This document shows, piece by piece, positions 1 to 7,187 of a DNA stretch of 9,379 nt. Below the pieces are notes generated by a model that saw only the letters and a list, made by a program, of their open reading frames with translations, was not told the origin of the DNA and did no database searches. Positions within the stretch are counted from its first letter, which is position 1. Each line of letters begins with the position of its first letter. The position numbers and the translations under genes are program-made. Origin of the DNA: an uncultured Actinomycetes bacterium (GTDB lineage Bacteria; Actinomycetota; Acidimicrobiia; Acidimicrobiales; Microtrichaceae); the NCBI GenBank assembly GCA_903941145.1, contig CAJANQ010000044.1, positions 1 to 9,379 of the forward strand. Reading direction: 5' to 3'.

Positions 1-410
1 CCTTCCCCCGCGCGTTGAAGAACGACGGCCTCGACTTCTCGTTCTCCGGGCTCAAGACCGCGGTGGTGAACCACGTGCGGGCCAACCCCGACGTGTCGAC
101 CGTGGACGTGGCCGCCAGCTTCCAGGCCGCCGTGGTCGACGTGCTGGTCACCAAGGCCCGCCGTGCGGCCGAGGAGGTCGGGGCCACGGCGCTCGCGCTG
201 GGCGGCGGGGTCGCCGCCAACTCGCTCCTGCGCGAGGAGTTCCTGGGTGCCTGCACCGACGCCGGGATCCAGGGGTTCGTGCCGTCACGCTCGATGTGCA
301 CGGACAACGCGGCCATGATCGCCTCGGCCGGCTGGTACCGCCTGCGGCTCGACGGCCCGACCCCTCTCGACCAGGGCGCGGACCCCAACCTGCGCCTCGC
401 GACGTTCTGA
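1..410 (+). CDS. tsaD: tRNA threonylcarbamoyladenosine biosynthesis protein TsaD (3' part; 5' end outside window)
   Basis: TsaD transfers the threonylcarbamoyl group from threonylcarbamoyl-AMP to A37 of ANN-decoding tRNAs (t6A), working in the cytoplasm with TsaB and TsaE. The reading frame is already open at the window's left edge (first full codon at 3), so about 135 C-terminal residues are visible. They include the family motif FPRALKNDGLDFSFSGLKTA, the nucleotide-binding stretch GGGVAANSLLR, and near the end CTDNAAMIA, whose Asp is the metal ligand of the family. The TTG at 15 is internal to the motif and is not the start. The frame ends normally at TGA 408-410 with no frameshift. The next gene starts within about 20 bases on the same strand, suggesting co-transcription. 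Identification is secure from the motifs; gene length and start cannot be judged. Confidence 0.96.
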   Translation, partial: FPRALKNDGLDFSFSGLKTAVVNHVRANPDVSTVDVAASFQAAVVDVLVTKARRAAEEVGATALALGGGVAANSLLREEFLGACTDAGIQGFVPSRSMCTDNAAMIASAGWYRLRLDGPTPLDQGADPNLRLATF

Positions 411-432
411 GCACGGGCAGCCCGACGTGACC

Positions 433-1515
433 ATGGAGGCCGAGTCGGACAGCGGGGCCGCAGCCGGACGCGACGAGTGGGCCGGCCGTATGGAGCAGCA
501 GGCCGAGCAGTGCGGCCACCTTGGATCGGCGCTCTACGAGCGGCTGCTGCGGCTGCTGGCCGACGACGTGCGTGCCGCCGGCCCGACCTGGGACGTCGTG
601 GCGACGCGCGCCGACCTGCGGTTCGGCCAGGCCGGCCCGTTGCGGCTGGTCGGCGGTGCCCACCGCCTGGCACTTGCAGGACGCGCCCCGGCGTGGGCGG
701 CCGTGCTGCCGAGCTGCGGTGGCACTGTCCCTGACGACGCCGGTTTCGCTGCCGCGTGGTCCGAGCTGTGCGCGACTCACCACGACGACCTGGTCGCCGC
801 CATGGACCGCGAGGTCCAGACCAACGAGGTCGCACGCGTGGGTGGGCTGGGACTCGCCGTCGCCGCGGCCGGGTTCGGCCAGGCCCACCTGGTCGAGATG
901 GGCTGCTCCGGCGCGCTCAACCTGCGGATGGACCGGTTCTGCACGGCGCTCGGTCCAACTGTGCTGGGCGACCCGTCGTCGACCGTGCAGGTCCGTCCCG
1001 AGCTGCACGGCACCGTCCCGGCGGGGCTCCGCCTGCCCGAGGTGCTCAGCCGCACGGGGGTCGACCCCTTCCCCGTCGACGCGACCACCGAGGACGGGCG
1101 GCTGACCCTGCTGTCGTTCGTGTGGCCCGACCAGACCGAACGGTTCGACCGCATCGCCGCAGCCATCGACGTCGCCCGGACCGAGCCCGTCGAGCTGGTC
1201 GCTACCACCCGCACCGCCGAGGCCGTCGCCGCGGCACTGCAGGTCGACGGCCCTCGCATCGTCCTGCACTCCATCGTCTGGCAGTACCTCCCGACGTCGG
1301 AGCGCTGGGCGGTCACCGAGGCGCTCGAGGCGGCGGGGGAGCGTGCGACCGCAGAGTCCCCGCTGGCCTGGGTCCGCTTCGAGCCCGACGAGTGGGACCG
1401 CCGCCGCGCCGCGGTCTGGCTCCGCACCTGGACCGGAGACGGGTCGGCCGCGGGCCACGACCGGCTGGTCGCCCAGGTCGACTACCACGGCCGATGGGTC
1501 CGCCCCCTCCTCTGA
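433..1515 (+). CDS. DUF2332 family protein, function unknown
   Basis: A 360-aa cytoplasmic protein without signal peptide or membrane segments. I recognise the DUF2332 pattern found mainly in actinobacteria and proteobacteria: LGSALYERLL near the N-terminus, RLVGGAHRLAL, VQTNEV (residues 128-133), EMGCSGALNL (155-164), GVDPFPVDAT (209-218), WPDQTERF (231-238) and HSIVWQYLP (279-287). The E-x-G-x-S-x-x-L-N-L stretch resembles the glycine-rich motif I of SAM-dependent methyltransferases, so a methyltransferase-like fold is possible; that is inference, and no substrate is known. The start is ambiguous: GTG 427 and ATG 433 are in frame and neither has a clear Shine-Dalgarno; I prefer ATG 433. ATG 490 would leave little before the first conserved motif. 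It lies 16-22 bases after tsaD with no promoter visible between, so it is probably read through from tsaD. Confidence 0.88.
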   Translation: MEAESDSGAAAGRDEWAGRMEQQAEQCGHLGSALYERLLRLLADDVRAAGPTWDVVATRADLRFGQAGPLRLVGGAHRLALAGRAPAWAAVLPSCGGTVPDDAGFAAAWSELCATHHDDLVAAMDREVQTNEVARVGGLGLAVAAAGFGQAHLVEMGCSGALNLRMDRFCTALGPTVLGDPSSTVQVRPELHGTVPAGLRLPEVLSRTGVDPFPVDATTEDGRLTLLSFVWPDQTERFDRIAAAIDVARTEPVELVATTRTAEAVAAALQVDGPRIVLHSIVWQYLPTSERWAVTEALEAAGERATAESPLAWVRFEPDEWDRRRAAVWLRTWTGDGSAAGHDRLVAQVDYHGRWVRPLL

Positions 1516-1543
1516 CCCAGTCGGCCCGAACCGGGGACGGAAC

Positions 1544-1560
1544 TGGCGCACCGAGCGCCA
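1544..1560 (+). other. Short hairpin after the DUF2332 gene
   Basis: TGGCGC (1544-1549) and GCGCCA (1555-1560) form a perfect 6-bp stem around a 5-base loop, 29 bases after the DUF2332 stop codon. There is no T-run. It could be a weak intrinsic terminator separating the tsaD-DUF2332 transcript from the groESL promoter, but a stem this short is easily found by chance in GC-rich DNA. Confidence 0.3.
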
Positions 1561-1595
1561 CGAGGAGCCAGATTTCGGGAGGGGGAGCGGGGCGG

Positions 1596-1622
1596 CTAGC
1601 ACTCGGCGGGGGCGACTGCTAC
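1596..1622 (+). promoter_or_regulatory. Upstream, degenerate CIRCE element (HrcA operator)
   Basis: The left arm CTAGCACTC (1596-1604) matches the consensus TTAGCACTC at 8 of 9 positions. It is followed by exactly 9 bases and a right arm GACTGCTAC (1614-1622) that matches GAGTGCTAA at 7 of 9. The arm length, the 9-base spacer and the position just upstream of a better CIRCE support a second HrcA site. Its right arm is the weaker half. Confidence 0.65.
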
Positions 1623-1625
1623 CTT
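1597..1625 (+). promoter_or_regulatory. Candidate groESL promoter
   Basis: TACCTT at 1620-1625 matches the actinobacterial -10 pattern TAnnnT. A 17-base spacer upstream leads to TAGCAC (1597-1602), a poor -35. Transcription would start near 1632, giving a leader of about 40 bases before groES. Both boxes fall inside the upstream CIRCE-like element and the predicted start falls inside the second one, as expected for repression by HrcA. The -10 is plausible and the -35 weak. Confidence 0.4.
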
Positions 1626-1651
1626 TGGCACTCGCAATAAGAGAGTGCTAA
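1625..1651 (+). promoter_or_regulatory. CIRCE element (HrcA operator) of groESL
   Basis: TTGGCACTC (1625-1633), a 9-base spacer and GAGTGCTAA (1643-1651) reproduce the consensus TTAGCACTC-N9-GAGTGCTAA with one mismatch. CIRCE is the binding site of the heat-shock repressor HrcA. It starts two bases after the upstream CIRCE-like element and ends 20 bases before the groES start, so it covers the predicted transcription start and the 5' leader. hrcA itself is not in the window. Confidence 0.93.
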
Positions 1652-1671
1652 CCGCCATGGAGGCCCTGAGC

Positions 1672-1959
1672 ATGAACCTGCAGCCCCTTGAGGACCGCAT
1701 CGTCGTCCGTCCGGCAGAGGCCGAGGAGACCACCAAGTCTGGTCTGGTCATCCCCGACACTGCCAAGGAGAAGCCCCAGCAGGGCGAGGTCCTGGCCGTC
1801 GGCCCCGGCCGTCGCTCCGAGACTGGCGACCTGATCCCCACCGACGTCAACGTCGGCGACCGCGTCGTCTACTCCAAGTACGGCGGCACCGAGATCACGA
1901 TCGAGGGCGAGGAGCTGCTCATCCTGCAGACCCGCGACGTCCTCGCCATCGTCAAGTGA
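1672..1959 (+). CDS. groES: Co-chaperonin GroES (10 kDa chaperonin)
   Basis: GroES forms the heptameric lid that caps the GroEL ring during ATP-driven folding in the cytoplasm. The 95-aa product has the usual family length and shows the N-terminal LQPLEDRIVVRP strand, the mobile loop (about residues 16-32) with the GroEL-contacting hydrophobic tripeptide in SGLVIPD, then GEVLAVGPG, VGDRVVYSKYGGTEI and the closing ILQTRDVLAIVK. The ATG at 1672 was chosen because GGAGG lies at 1659-1663, 8 bases upstream. GTG 1645 and ATG 1657 are in frame, but the former lies inside the CIRCE and both would add residues absent from the family. groEL follows after 28 bases and is co-transcribed. Control by HrcA is indicated by the CIRCE elements just upstream. 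Confidence 0.98.
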   Translation: MNLQPLEDRIVVRPAEAEETTKSGLVIPDTAKEKPQQGEVLAVGPGRRSETGDLIPTDVNVGDRVVYSKYGGTEITIEGEELLILQTRDVLAIVK

Positions 1960-1987
1960 CCCTGTCCTGACTGACTGAGAGCAACAC

Positions 1988-3619
<1,632 letters not shown>

Positions 3620-3642
3620 GCCCTCTCTCCTGAGAGTGCCTC

Positions 3643-3680
3643 GACGGGGCGCCGTCACCCTCGGGTGGCGGCGCCCCGTC
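3643..3680 (+). terminator. Strong hairpin terminator of the groESL operon
   Basis: Bases 3643-3659 pair with 3664-3680 to give a 17-bp stem containing a single T-G wobble (3655/3668) and closed by a CTCG tetraloop (3660-3663). It begins 23 bases after the groEL stop. No T-run follows, so it is of the U-less, I-shaped kind common in GC-rich actinobacteria. A smaller CTCTC/GAGAG stem (3623-3636) precedes it. The pairing is directly visible; terminator function is inferred from strength and position. Confidence 0.75.
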
Positions 3681-3735
3681 CGCGTCCGGCGCCAGACCTG
3701 GGCAGGTGGCGGGGCGGACTGTCCAGGGTCGGTGG

Positions 3736-3764
3736 TAGGCAACCGGGGCGGTTTCTGCCAAGAT
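3736..3764 (+). promoter_or_regulatory. Candidate leaderless-type promoter of the cutinase-family gene
   Basis: TAGGCA (3736-3741, four of six matches to TTGACA), a 17-base spacer and CAAGAT (3759-3764) form a promoter-like pair. The -10 ends 6 bases before ATG 3771, so transcription would begin at or within a base or two of the start codon. No Shine-Dalgarno is present, in agreement with a leaderless mRNA. Confidence 0.5.
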
Positions 3765-3770
3765 CGCACG

Positions 3771-4649
3771 ATGCGTTCAAAAGTTCGTCGGCTGGTGGTC
3801 CTCGTCGTGGGCGCGACGACCCTCGTCGCAGCTGCCTGCACCCCGTGGCCGCGGGCGTCGACCGTCGTGGCCGACGCCACCTCGTGCGCCACCGTCCTGC
3901 ACGTCGCTGCCCGCGGTTCGAGCGCCCCGCTGGGTTCCAAGGAGGTCCGCGCGATGTGGACCGACTTCCGCGCCGCGCTCGGCCCGGACGTGACATTGGA
4001 ACAGCTCGAGCTGGGTGACCTGGACGGCGACGGCCGACAGGACGCCGGCGGGTTCACGGCGATCGACGCGTTCAGCGCCCCGGCGGTCGACCTGGCGGCC
4101 CGGCCCGACGAGACCGACGTGGCGTTCATCGGCGGGTACAACCAGTCGCGCCGCATCGGGACGCTCGAGCTGGTGCAGCTGCTGGCGTCGCGGGCCCGCA
4201 CCTGCCCGGACCAGCGCATCGTCCTGAGTGGCTTCTCGATGGGCGCCCACGCCACCGGGCTCGCCCTCAAGCGGCTGCCCGCTGCGGTCGCCGCCCGTGT
4301 CGACTCGGTGGAGTTCTTCGGCGACCCGTCGTTCATGCTCGGCCCGTGGGCCAGGGTGGACCCGGCAGTGGTCACTGCCGGCCACGGCTTCCTGGGGGAG
4401 CGGCCGGAGTACGTGCCGCCGGCGTTCGCGGCCCGCACCGAGAGCTGGTGCGGCGAGTGGGACGGCCTGTGCACCGGGAACCTGGTCCTGTCGGTCGCAC
4501 AGGCGCTGCCCTGCAGCGACCCTGCGATCTCCGGGCAGCCCTACTGCCGCTTCCGCCACGTGGACTACGAGAAGTGGGCCACGGCGCCTGGCATGGCCAC
4601 GTCCGGGCGGCTGGTCCGCGCCGCGCTGGCCGCCACCGCCGGCCGGTAG
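3771..4649 (+). CDS. Secreted cutinase-family serine esterase, probable lipoprotein
   Basis: A 292-aa exported alpha/beta hydrolase of the cutinase family (carbohydrate esterase family 5 type). Residues 1-22 look like a signal peptide: basic MRSKVRR, hydrophobic core, then VAAAC with Cys23 as a possible lipidation site. The lipobox is atypical, having Ala at -3. The mature part has the cutinase opening CATVLHVAARGSSAP (39-53), the nucleophile motif GFSMG (Ser156), FFGDP (182-186), CGEWDGLC (227-234) with probable catalytic Asp231, and RHVDY with probable catalytic His263. Cys39/Cys145, Cys227/Cys234 and Cys248/Cys259 are likely disulfide pairs. Unusually, residues 83-91 (DLDGDGRQD) form a calcium-loop-like insert. 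ATG 3771 was chosen because it begins the signal peptide; upstream in-frame codons run back through the terminator. Substrates may be lipid, polyester or acetylated polysaccharide; the sequence does not say which. Confidence 0.88.
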   Translation: MRSKVRRLVVLVVGATTLVAAACTPWPRASTVVADATSCATVLHVAARGSSAPLGSKEVRAMWTDFRAALGPDVTLEQLELGDLDGDGRQDAGGFTAIDAFSAPAVDLAARPDETDVAFIGGYNQSRRIGTLELVQLLASRARTCPDQRIVLSGFSMGAHATGLALKRLPAAVAARVDSVEFFGDPSFMLGPWARVDPAVVTAGHGFLGERPEYVPPAFAARTESWCGEWDGLCTGNLVLSVAQALPCSDPAISGQPYCRFRHVDYEKWATAPGMATSGRLVRAALAATAGR

Positions 4650-4671
4650 TCACGCAGGCCCGGCCGGTCGG

Positions 4672-4677
4672 TAGTCT
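4672..4677 (+). promoter_or_regulatory. Candidate -10 box, leaderless-type, for the small protein - Nudix pair
   Basis: TAGTCT fits TAnnnT and ends 7 bases before ATG 4685. No Shine-Dalgarno precedes that ATG. No good -35 is visible; the closest is TAGTCA (4647-4652) with a long 19-base spacer. The box lies in the 35-base gap after the cutinase-family gene. Confidence 0.42.
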
Positions 4678-4684
4678 GCGCCGC

Positions 4685-4849
4685 ATGGACGACCGACCCC
4701 CCGCCGACCCCGCCAAGCTCCTCGCCTACTGGGAGGAGTGGGAGACCGGTGAGACCCCGCCCGGACGCGTCATGTCCAACCTGAAGACCGCGGGTCTGCG
4801 CGAGCTGCTCGTTGCACTCGTCGCGGACACCTCCACCGACGCGGGGTGA
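4685..4849 (+). CDS. Small uncharacterised protein (54 aa)
   Basis: A short, charged, probably cytoplasmic protein beginning MDDRPPADPAKLLAYWEEW. It has an acidic, Trp-containing helix-like segment (about residues 9-20), a turn around GETPPGR, and a second amphipathic helix (about 28-45, MSNLKTAGLRELLVALV). There are no Cys residues, signal peptide or membrane span. I do not recognise a named family. The case for a real gene is the -10-like box 7 bases before ATG 4685, a protein-like composition with clear helical periodicity, and the GTGA overlap in which its stop codon (4847-4849) shares bases with the start of the Nudix gene, typical of translational coupling. The reading frame extends open further upstream, but that part overlaps the cutinase gene in another frame and is Arg/Gly-rich shadow. 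Function is unknown; a partner or regulator of the Nudix enzyme is only a guess from the coupling. Confidence 0.68.
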   Translation: MDDRPPADPAKLLAYWEEWETGETPPGRVMSNLKTAGLRELLVALVADTSTDAG

Positions 4850-5628
4850 CCCACCTGCCCCCGGGCCCGCCGCCCGGACGTGGCGGGCCCCAGCGGATCC
4901 CGCGCCCGGCGGAGTTCTCCGCCGGCAGCCCCGCGCCGTGGGCCGACCTGGCCGATCCGGTTGCCGGTGTCTCGCTCGACGCCGTGCGCGCCGCCGTGCC
5001 GCCCGGCCGCGTGGGGCGCCCGTCTCCCGTCGAGTCCGACGGTGCCGCGCCGTCGGCCGTGCTCGTCCCGCTCTTCCCTGCCGAGGACGGTTCGTTGTCG
5101 GTCCTGCTGACCCGTCGCTCGTGGAACCTGCGGACCCACAAGGGTGAGGTCAGCTTCCCTGGCGGCCGCACGGACCCGGGCGAGACGGCGGTCCAGGCCG
5201 CGGTGCGCGAGGCGTTCGAGGAGGTCGGGGTCGACCCGTCGTCCGTGGAGCCGCTCGGTGAGCTCGACCACCTGACCACGGTCACCCGTCGCGCCTACAT
5301 CGTGCCGGTCGTGGGCCTGCTGCCCGGTCGGCCGGACCTGGTGCTCAATACCGACGAGGTCGACGCGGCGCTGCTGGTCCCGCTGTCCGAGCTGCTGGCC
5401 TCCGAGGTCTTCCGCGAGGAGCGCTGGGGGAGCGGCGAGTGGTCGCGGCCCGTGTACTTCTTCGAGCTGGTCGGCGACACGGTGTGGGGCGCGACCGCGG
5501 CGCTGCTGCGCCAGCTGTTGTCCCGGGTCCTCGAGGTGGAGCACGGCGGACCCGACGAGAACGACCCCGCGCACATGGCGCCGACGGACTACCAGATCCC
5601 GCCCGGGTTCGAGGACGAGGTCGTCTGA
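4846..5628 (+). CDS. Nudix hydrolase, CoA pyrophosphatase (NudL/CoAse) type
   Basis: This family cleaves the pyrophosphate bond of coenzyme A and acyl-CoAs to 4'-phosphopantetheine (or its acyl form) and 3',5'-ADP, using Mg or Mn. The 260-aa product contains the CoA-specific signature LLTRRSWNLRTHKGEVSFPGG in residues 87-107, running straight into a complete Nudix box GX5EX7REUXEEXGU (107-129). The metal-binding Glu residues are E122, E125 and E126. The C-terminal FFELVGDTVWGATAALL stretch (205-221) is also typical of the family. It is longer than short NudL proteins because of a Pro-rich N-terminal region (about 1-66) and an acidic tail. The start is GTG 4846, inside the stop of the 54-aa gene (GTGA overlap), implying coupled translation. 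It converges on guaB with 19 bases between them. CoA as substrate is inferred from the signature motif. Confidence 0.9.
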   Translation: MTHLPPGPPPGRGGPQRIPRPAEFSAGSPAPWADLADPVAGVSLDAVRAAVPPGRVGRPSPVESDGAAPSAVLVPLFPAEDGSLSVLLTRRSWNLRTHKGEVSFPGGRTDPGETAVQAAVREAFEEVGVDPSSVEPLGELDHLTTVTRRAYIVPVVGLLPGRPDLVLNTDEVDAALLVPLSELLASEVFREERWGSGEWSRPVYFFELVGDTVWGATAALLRQLLSRVLEVEHGGPDENDPAHMAPTDYQIPPGFEDEVV

Positions 5629-5647
5629 CCGCGACCGGCCGGACCGG

Positions 5648-7141
5648 CTACATCCAGTAGTTGGGGGCCTCGGCCGTGATGGTCACGTCGTGCGGGTGCG
5701 CCTCGCGCAGGCCGGCGGGGCTCATGCGCACGAACGTGGCGTTGCGCTGGAGCTCCTCGATGGTCTCGGCGCCGCAGTAGCCCATGGCCGAGCGGAGGCC
5801 GCCGACCAGCTGGTAGAGGATCTTCTGCGCCGGGCCCTTGTAGGGCACGCGTCCCTCGACGCCCTCGGGGACGACCTTCTCGGTGGAGTCGGCGTCCTCC
5901 TGGAAGTACCGGTCCTTGGAGAACGAGCGGGCGTTCATGGCGCCCAGCGAGCCCATGCCCCGGTAGGCCTTGTAGCGCTCGCCCTGCATGAGGACGATCT
6001 CGCCGGGGGTCTCGTCCACACCGGCGAGCAGGCTGCCGAGCATCACGATGTCGGCGCCGGCGCCGATGGCCTTGGCGATGTCGCCGGAGAACCGCACACC
6101 GCCGTCGCCGATGACCCGCACCCCGTGGCGGTGCGCAGCCTGGGCGCACTCGTAGATGGCCGAGAGCTGGGGCACGCCGACGCCGGCGACGATGCGGGTG
6201 GTGCAGATCGAGCCCGGGCCCACGCCGACCTTGACGGCATCTGCGCCGGCCTCTGCGAGCGCCTCGGCGGCCGCAGCGGTGGCGATGTTGCCGGCGATGA
6301 CCGGCACGCCGAGCGTGGCCTTCACCTTGCGGACGACCTCGATGACCCCGGCCGAGTGGCCGTGCGCGGTGTCGACCACGAGCACGTCGACGCCGGCCTC
6401 GACGAGCGCCTCGGCCCGGGCCAGCGCGTCGTCGCCCACGCCCACGGCGGCGCCGCAGCGCAGACGGCCTTGGGAGTCCTTGGTGGCGTTGGGGTACTTG
6501 ATCTTCTTGTTGATGTCCTTGACGGTGATGAGGCCGGTGATGCGCCCCTCGCCGTCGACGACCGGCAGCTTCTCGATGCGATGGGTGCCCAGGATCGTCC
6601 GTGCCTCCTCGAGGCTGGTGCCCTGCGGTGCAGTGACCAGTCCCTCGGAGGTCATGACCTCACGGATGGGGCGGTGGACGTTGTCCTCGAACCGCAGGTC
6701 GCGGTTGGTGAGGATGCCGACCAGGTGGCCGGTGCCGTCGACGATCGGCACGCCGGAGATCCGGTACATGGCCATCAGCTCGAGGGCGGACGAGACCGGC
6801 TCGTCCGGGCCGAGCGTGACGGGGTCCACGATCATCCCGGACTCGGAACGCTTGACCTTGTCGACCTCGGTGACCTGGTCCTCGATCGAGAGGTTCCGGT
6901 GCACGATGCCCAGGCCGCCCTCTCGGGCGACGGCGATGGCCAGGCGGGCCTCGGTCACGGTGTCCATGGCGGCGGACATGAGCGGCACGGCCAGCTCAAT
7001 GTCGTCGGTGAGCCGGGTGACGGTCGAGACCTCGGCGGGGACCACGTCGCTGGCGTTGGGGACCAGGCAGACGTCGTCGAACGTCAGACCCATGGGACCG
7101 AAGCGGTCGGCGGACGGAAGGTCGTCGGGGAGGGCTGCCAT
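5648..7141 (-). CDS. guaB: Inosine-5'-monophosphate dehydrogenase
   Basis: GuaB oxidises IMP to XMP with NAD, the first committed step of guanine nucleotide synthesis; it is a cytoplasmic tetramer/octamer. The 497-aa product is complete: an N-terminal barrel part with GLTFDDVCLVP (18-28) and PLMSAAMDTVTE (53-64), two CBS modules (about 104-215) forming the regulatory Bateman domain, then DTAHGH (257-262), the catalytic loop GPGSICTTR with nucleophile Cys313, phosphate-binding IGDGGVR (344-350), and the mobile flap with the Arg411-Tyr412 dyad in KDRYFQE. The start at 7141 gives the expected N-terminus. No Shine-Dalgarno precedes it; a TAGCAT box sits 6 bases upstream, pointing to a leaderless mRNA. 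It diverges from the hydrolase gene across 46 bp. It stands alone on the minus strand and is not co-directional with guaB3, which lies 1.5 kb away. Confidence 0.98.
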   Translation of the reverse strand: MAALPDDLPSADRFGPMGLTFDDVCLVPNASDVVPAEVSTVTRLTDDIELAVPLMSAAMDTVTEARLAIAVAREGGLGIVHRNLSIEDQVTEVDKVKRSESGMIVDPVTLGPDEPVSSALELMAMYRISGVPIVDGTGHLVGILTNRDLRFEDNVHRPIREVMTSEGLVTAPQGTSLEEARTILGTHRIEKLPVVDGEGRITGLITVKDINKKIKYPNATKDSQGRLRCGAAVGVGDDALARAEALVEAGVDVLVVDTAHGHSAGVIEVVRKVKATLGVPVIAGNIATAAAAEALAEAGADAVKVGVGPGSICTTRIVAGVGVPQLSAIYECAQAAHRHGVRVIGDGGVRFSGDIAKAIGAGADIVMLGSLLAGVDETPGEIVLMQGERYKAYRGMGSLGAMNARSFSKDRYFQEDADSTEKVVPEGVEGRVPYKGPAQKILYQLVGGLRSAMGYCGAETIEELQRNATFVRMSPAGLREAHPHDVTITAEAPNYWM

Positions 7142-7147
7142 AGGTCG

Positions 7148-7153
7148 ATGCTA
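7148..7153 (-). promoter_or_regulatory. Candidate -10 box, leaderless-type, for guaB
   Basis: Read on the minus strand, 7153-7148 is TAGCAT, a TAnnnT -10 box ending 6 bases before the guaB ATG. The 20 bases before the ATG contain no Shine-Dalgarno-like purine run. The -35 position (about 7171-7176) reads ACGGCG, a poor match, and lies on the -10 box of the divergent hydrolase gene. Confidence 0.5.
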
Positions 7154-7175
7154 GTCGCCCGAAAACAGGGCGCCG

Positions 7176-7181
7176 TACGCT
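7176..7181 (+). promoter_or_regulatory. Candidate -10 box, leaderless-type, for the alpha/beta hydrolase gene
   Basis: TACGCT fits TAnnnT and ends 6 bases before GTG 7188. GGAG (7184-7187) abuts the GTG and is too close to serve as a Shine-Dalgarno. The -35 position (about 7152-7158) has no good match and overlaps the guaB -10 box on the other strand. Confidence 0.45.
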
Positions 7182-7187
7182 CCGGAG

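Noticed and set aside
148..1602. Open frame on the minus strand opposite tsaD and the DUF2332 gene (484 codons)
   Set aside because: It covers two plus-strand genes with family motifs, begins inside the groES regulatory region, and shows no domain.
1645..1671. Earlier in-frame groES starts at GTG 1645 and ATG 1657
   Set aside because: GTG 1645 lies inside the right arm of the CIRCE, neither has a Shine-Dalgarno, and the ATG at 1672 has GGAGG at ideal distance and gives the usual GroES N-terminus.
3636..3770. N-terminal extension of the cutinase-family gene starting upstream of 3771
   Set aside because: The extra 45 codons would encode the terminator hairpin region and place an Arg-rich stretch before an otherwise perfect signal peptide.
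4641..4665. GGCCGG / CCGGCC hairpin at the end of the cutinase-family gene
   Set aside because: Only 6 bp with a 13-base loop that includes the stop codon. GC-rich repeats of this kind recur by chance, so I do not call it a terminator.
5629..5647. CCGG-rich inverted repeat between the Nudix gene and guaB as a bidirectional terminator
   Set aside because: The possible stems are 3-4 bp and compete with each other; there is no stable hairpin.
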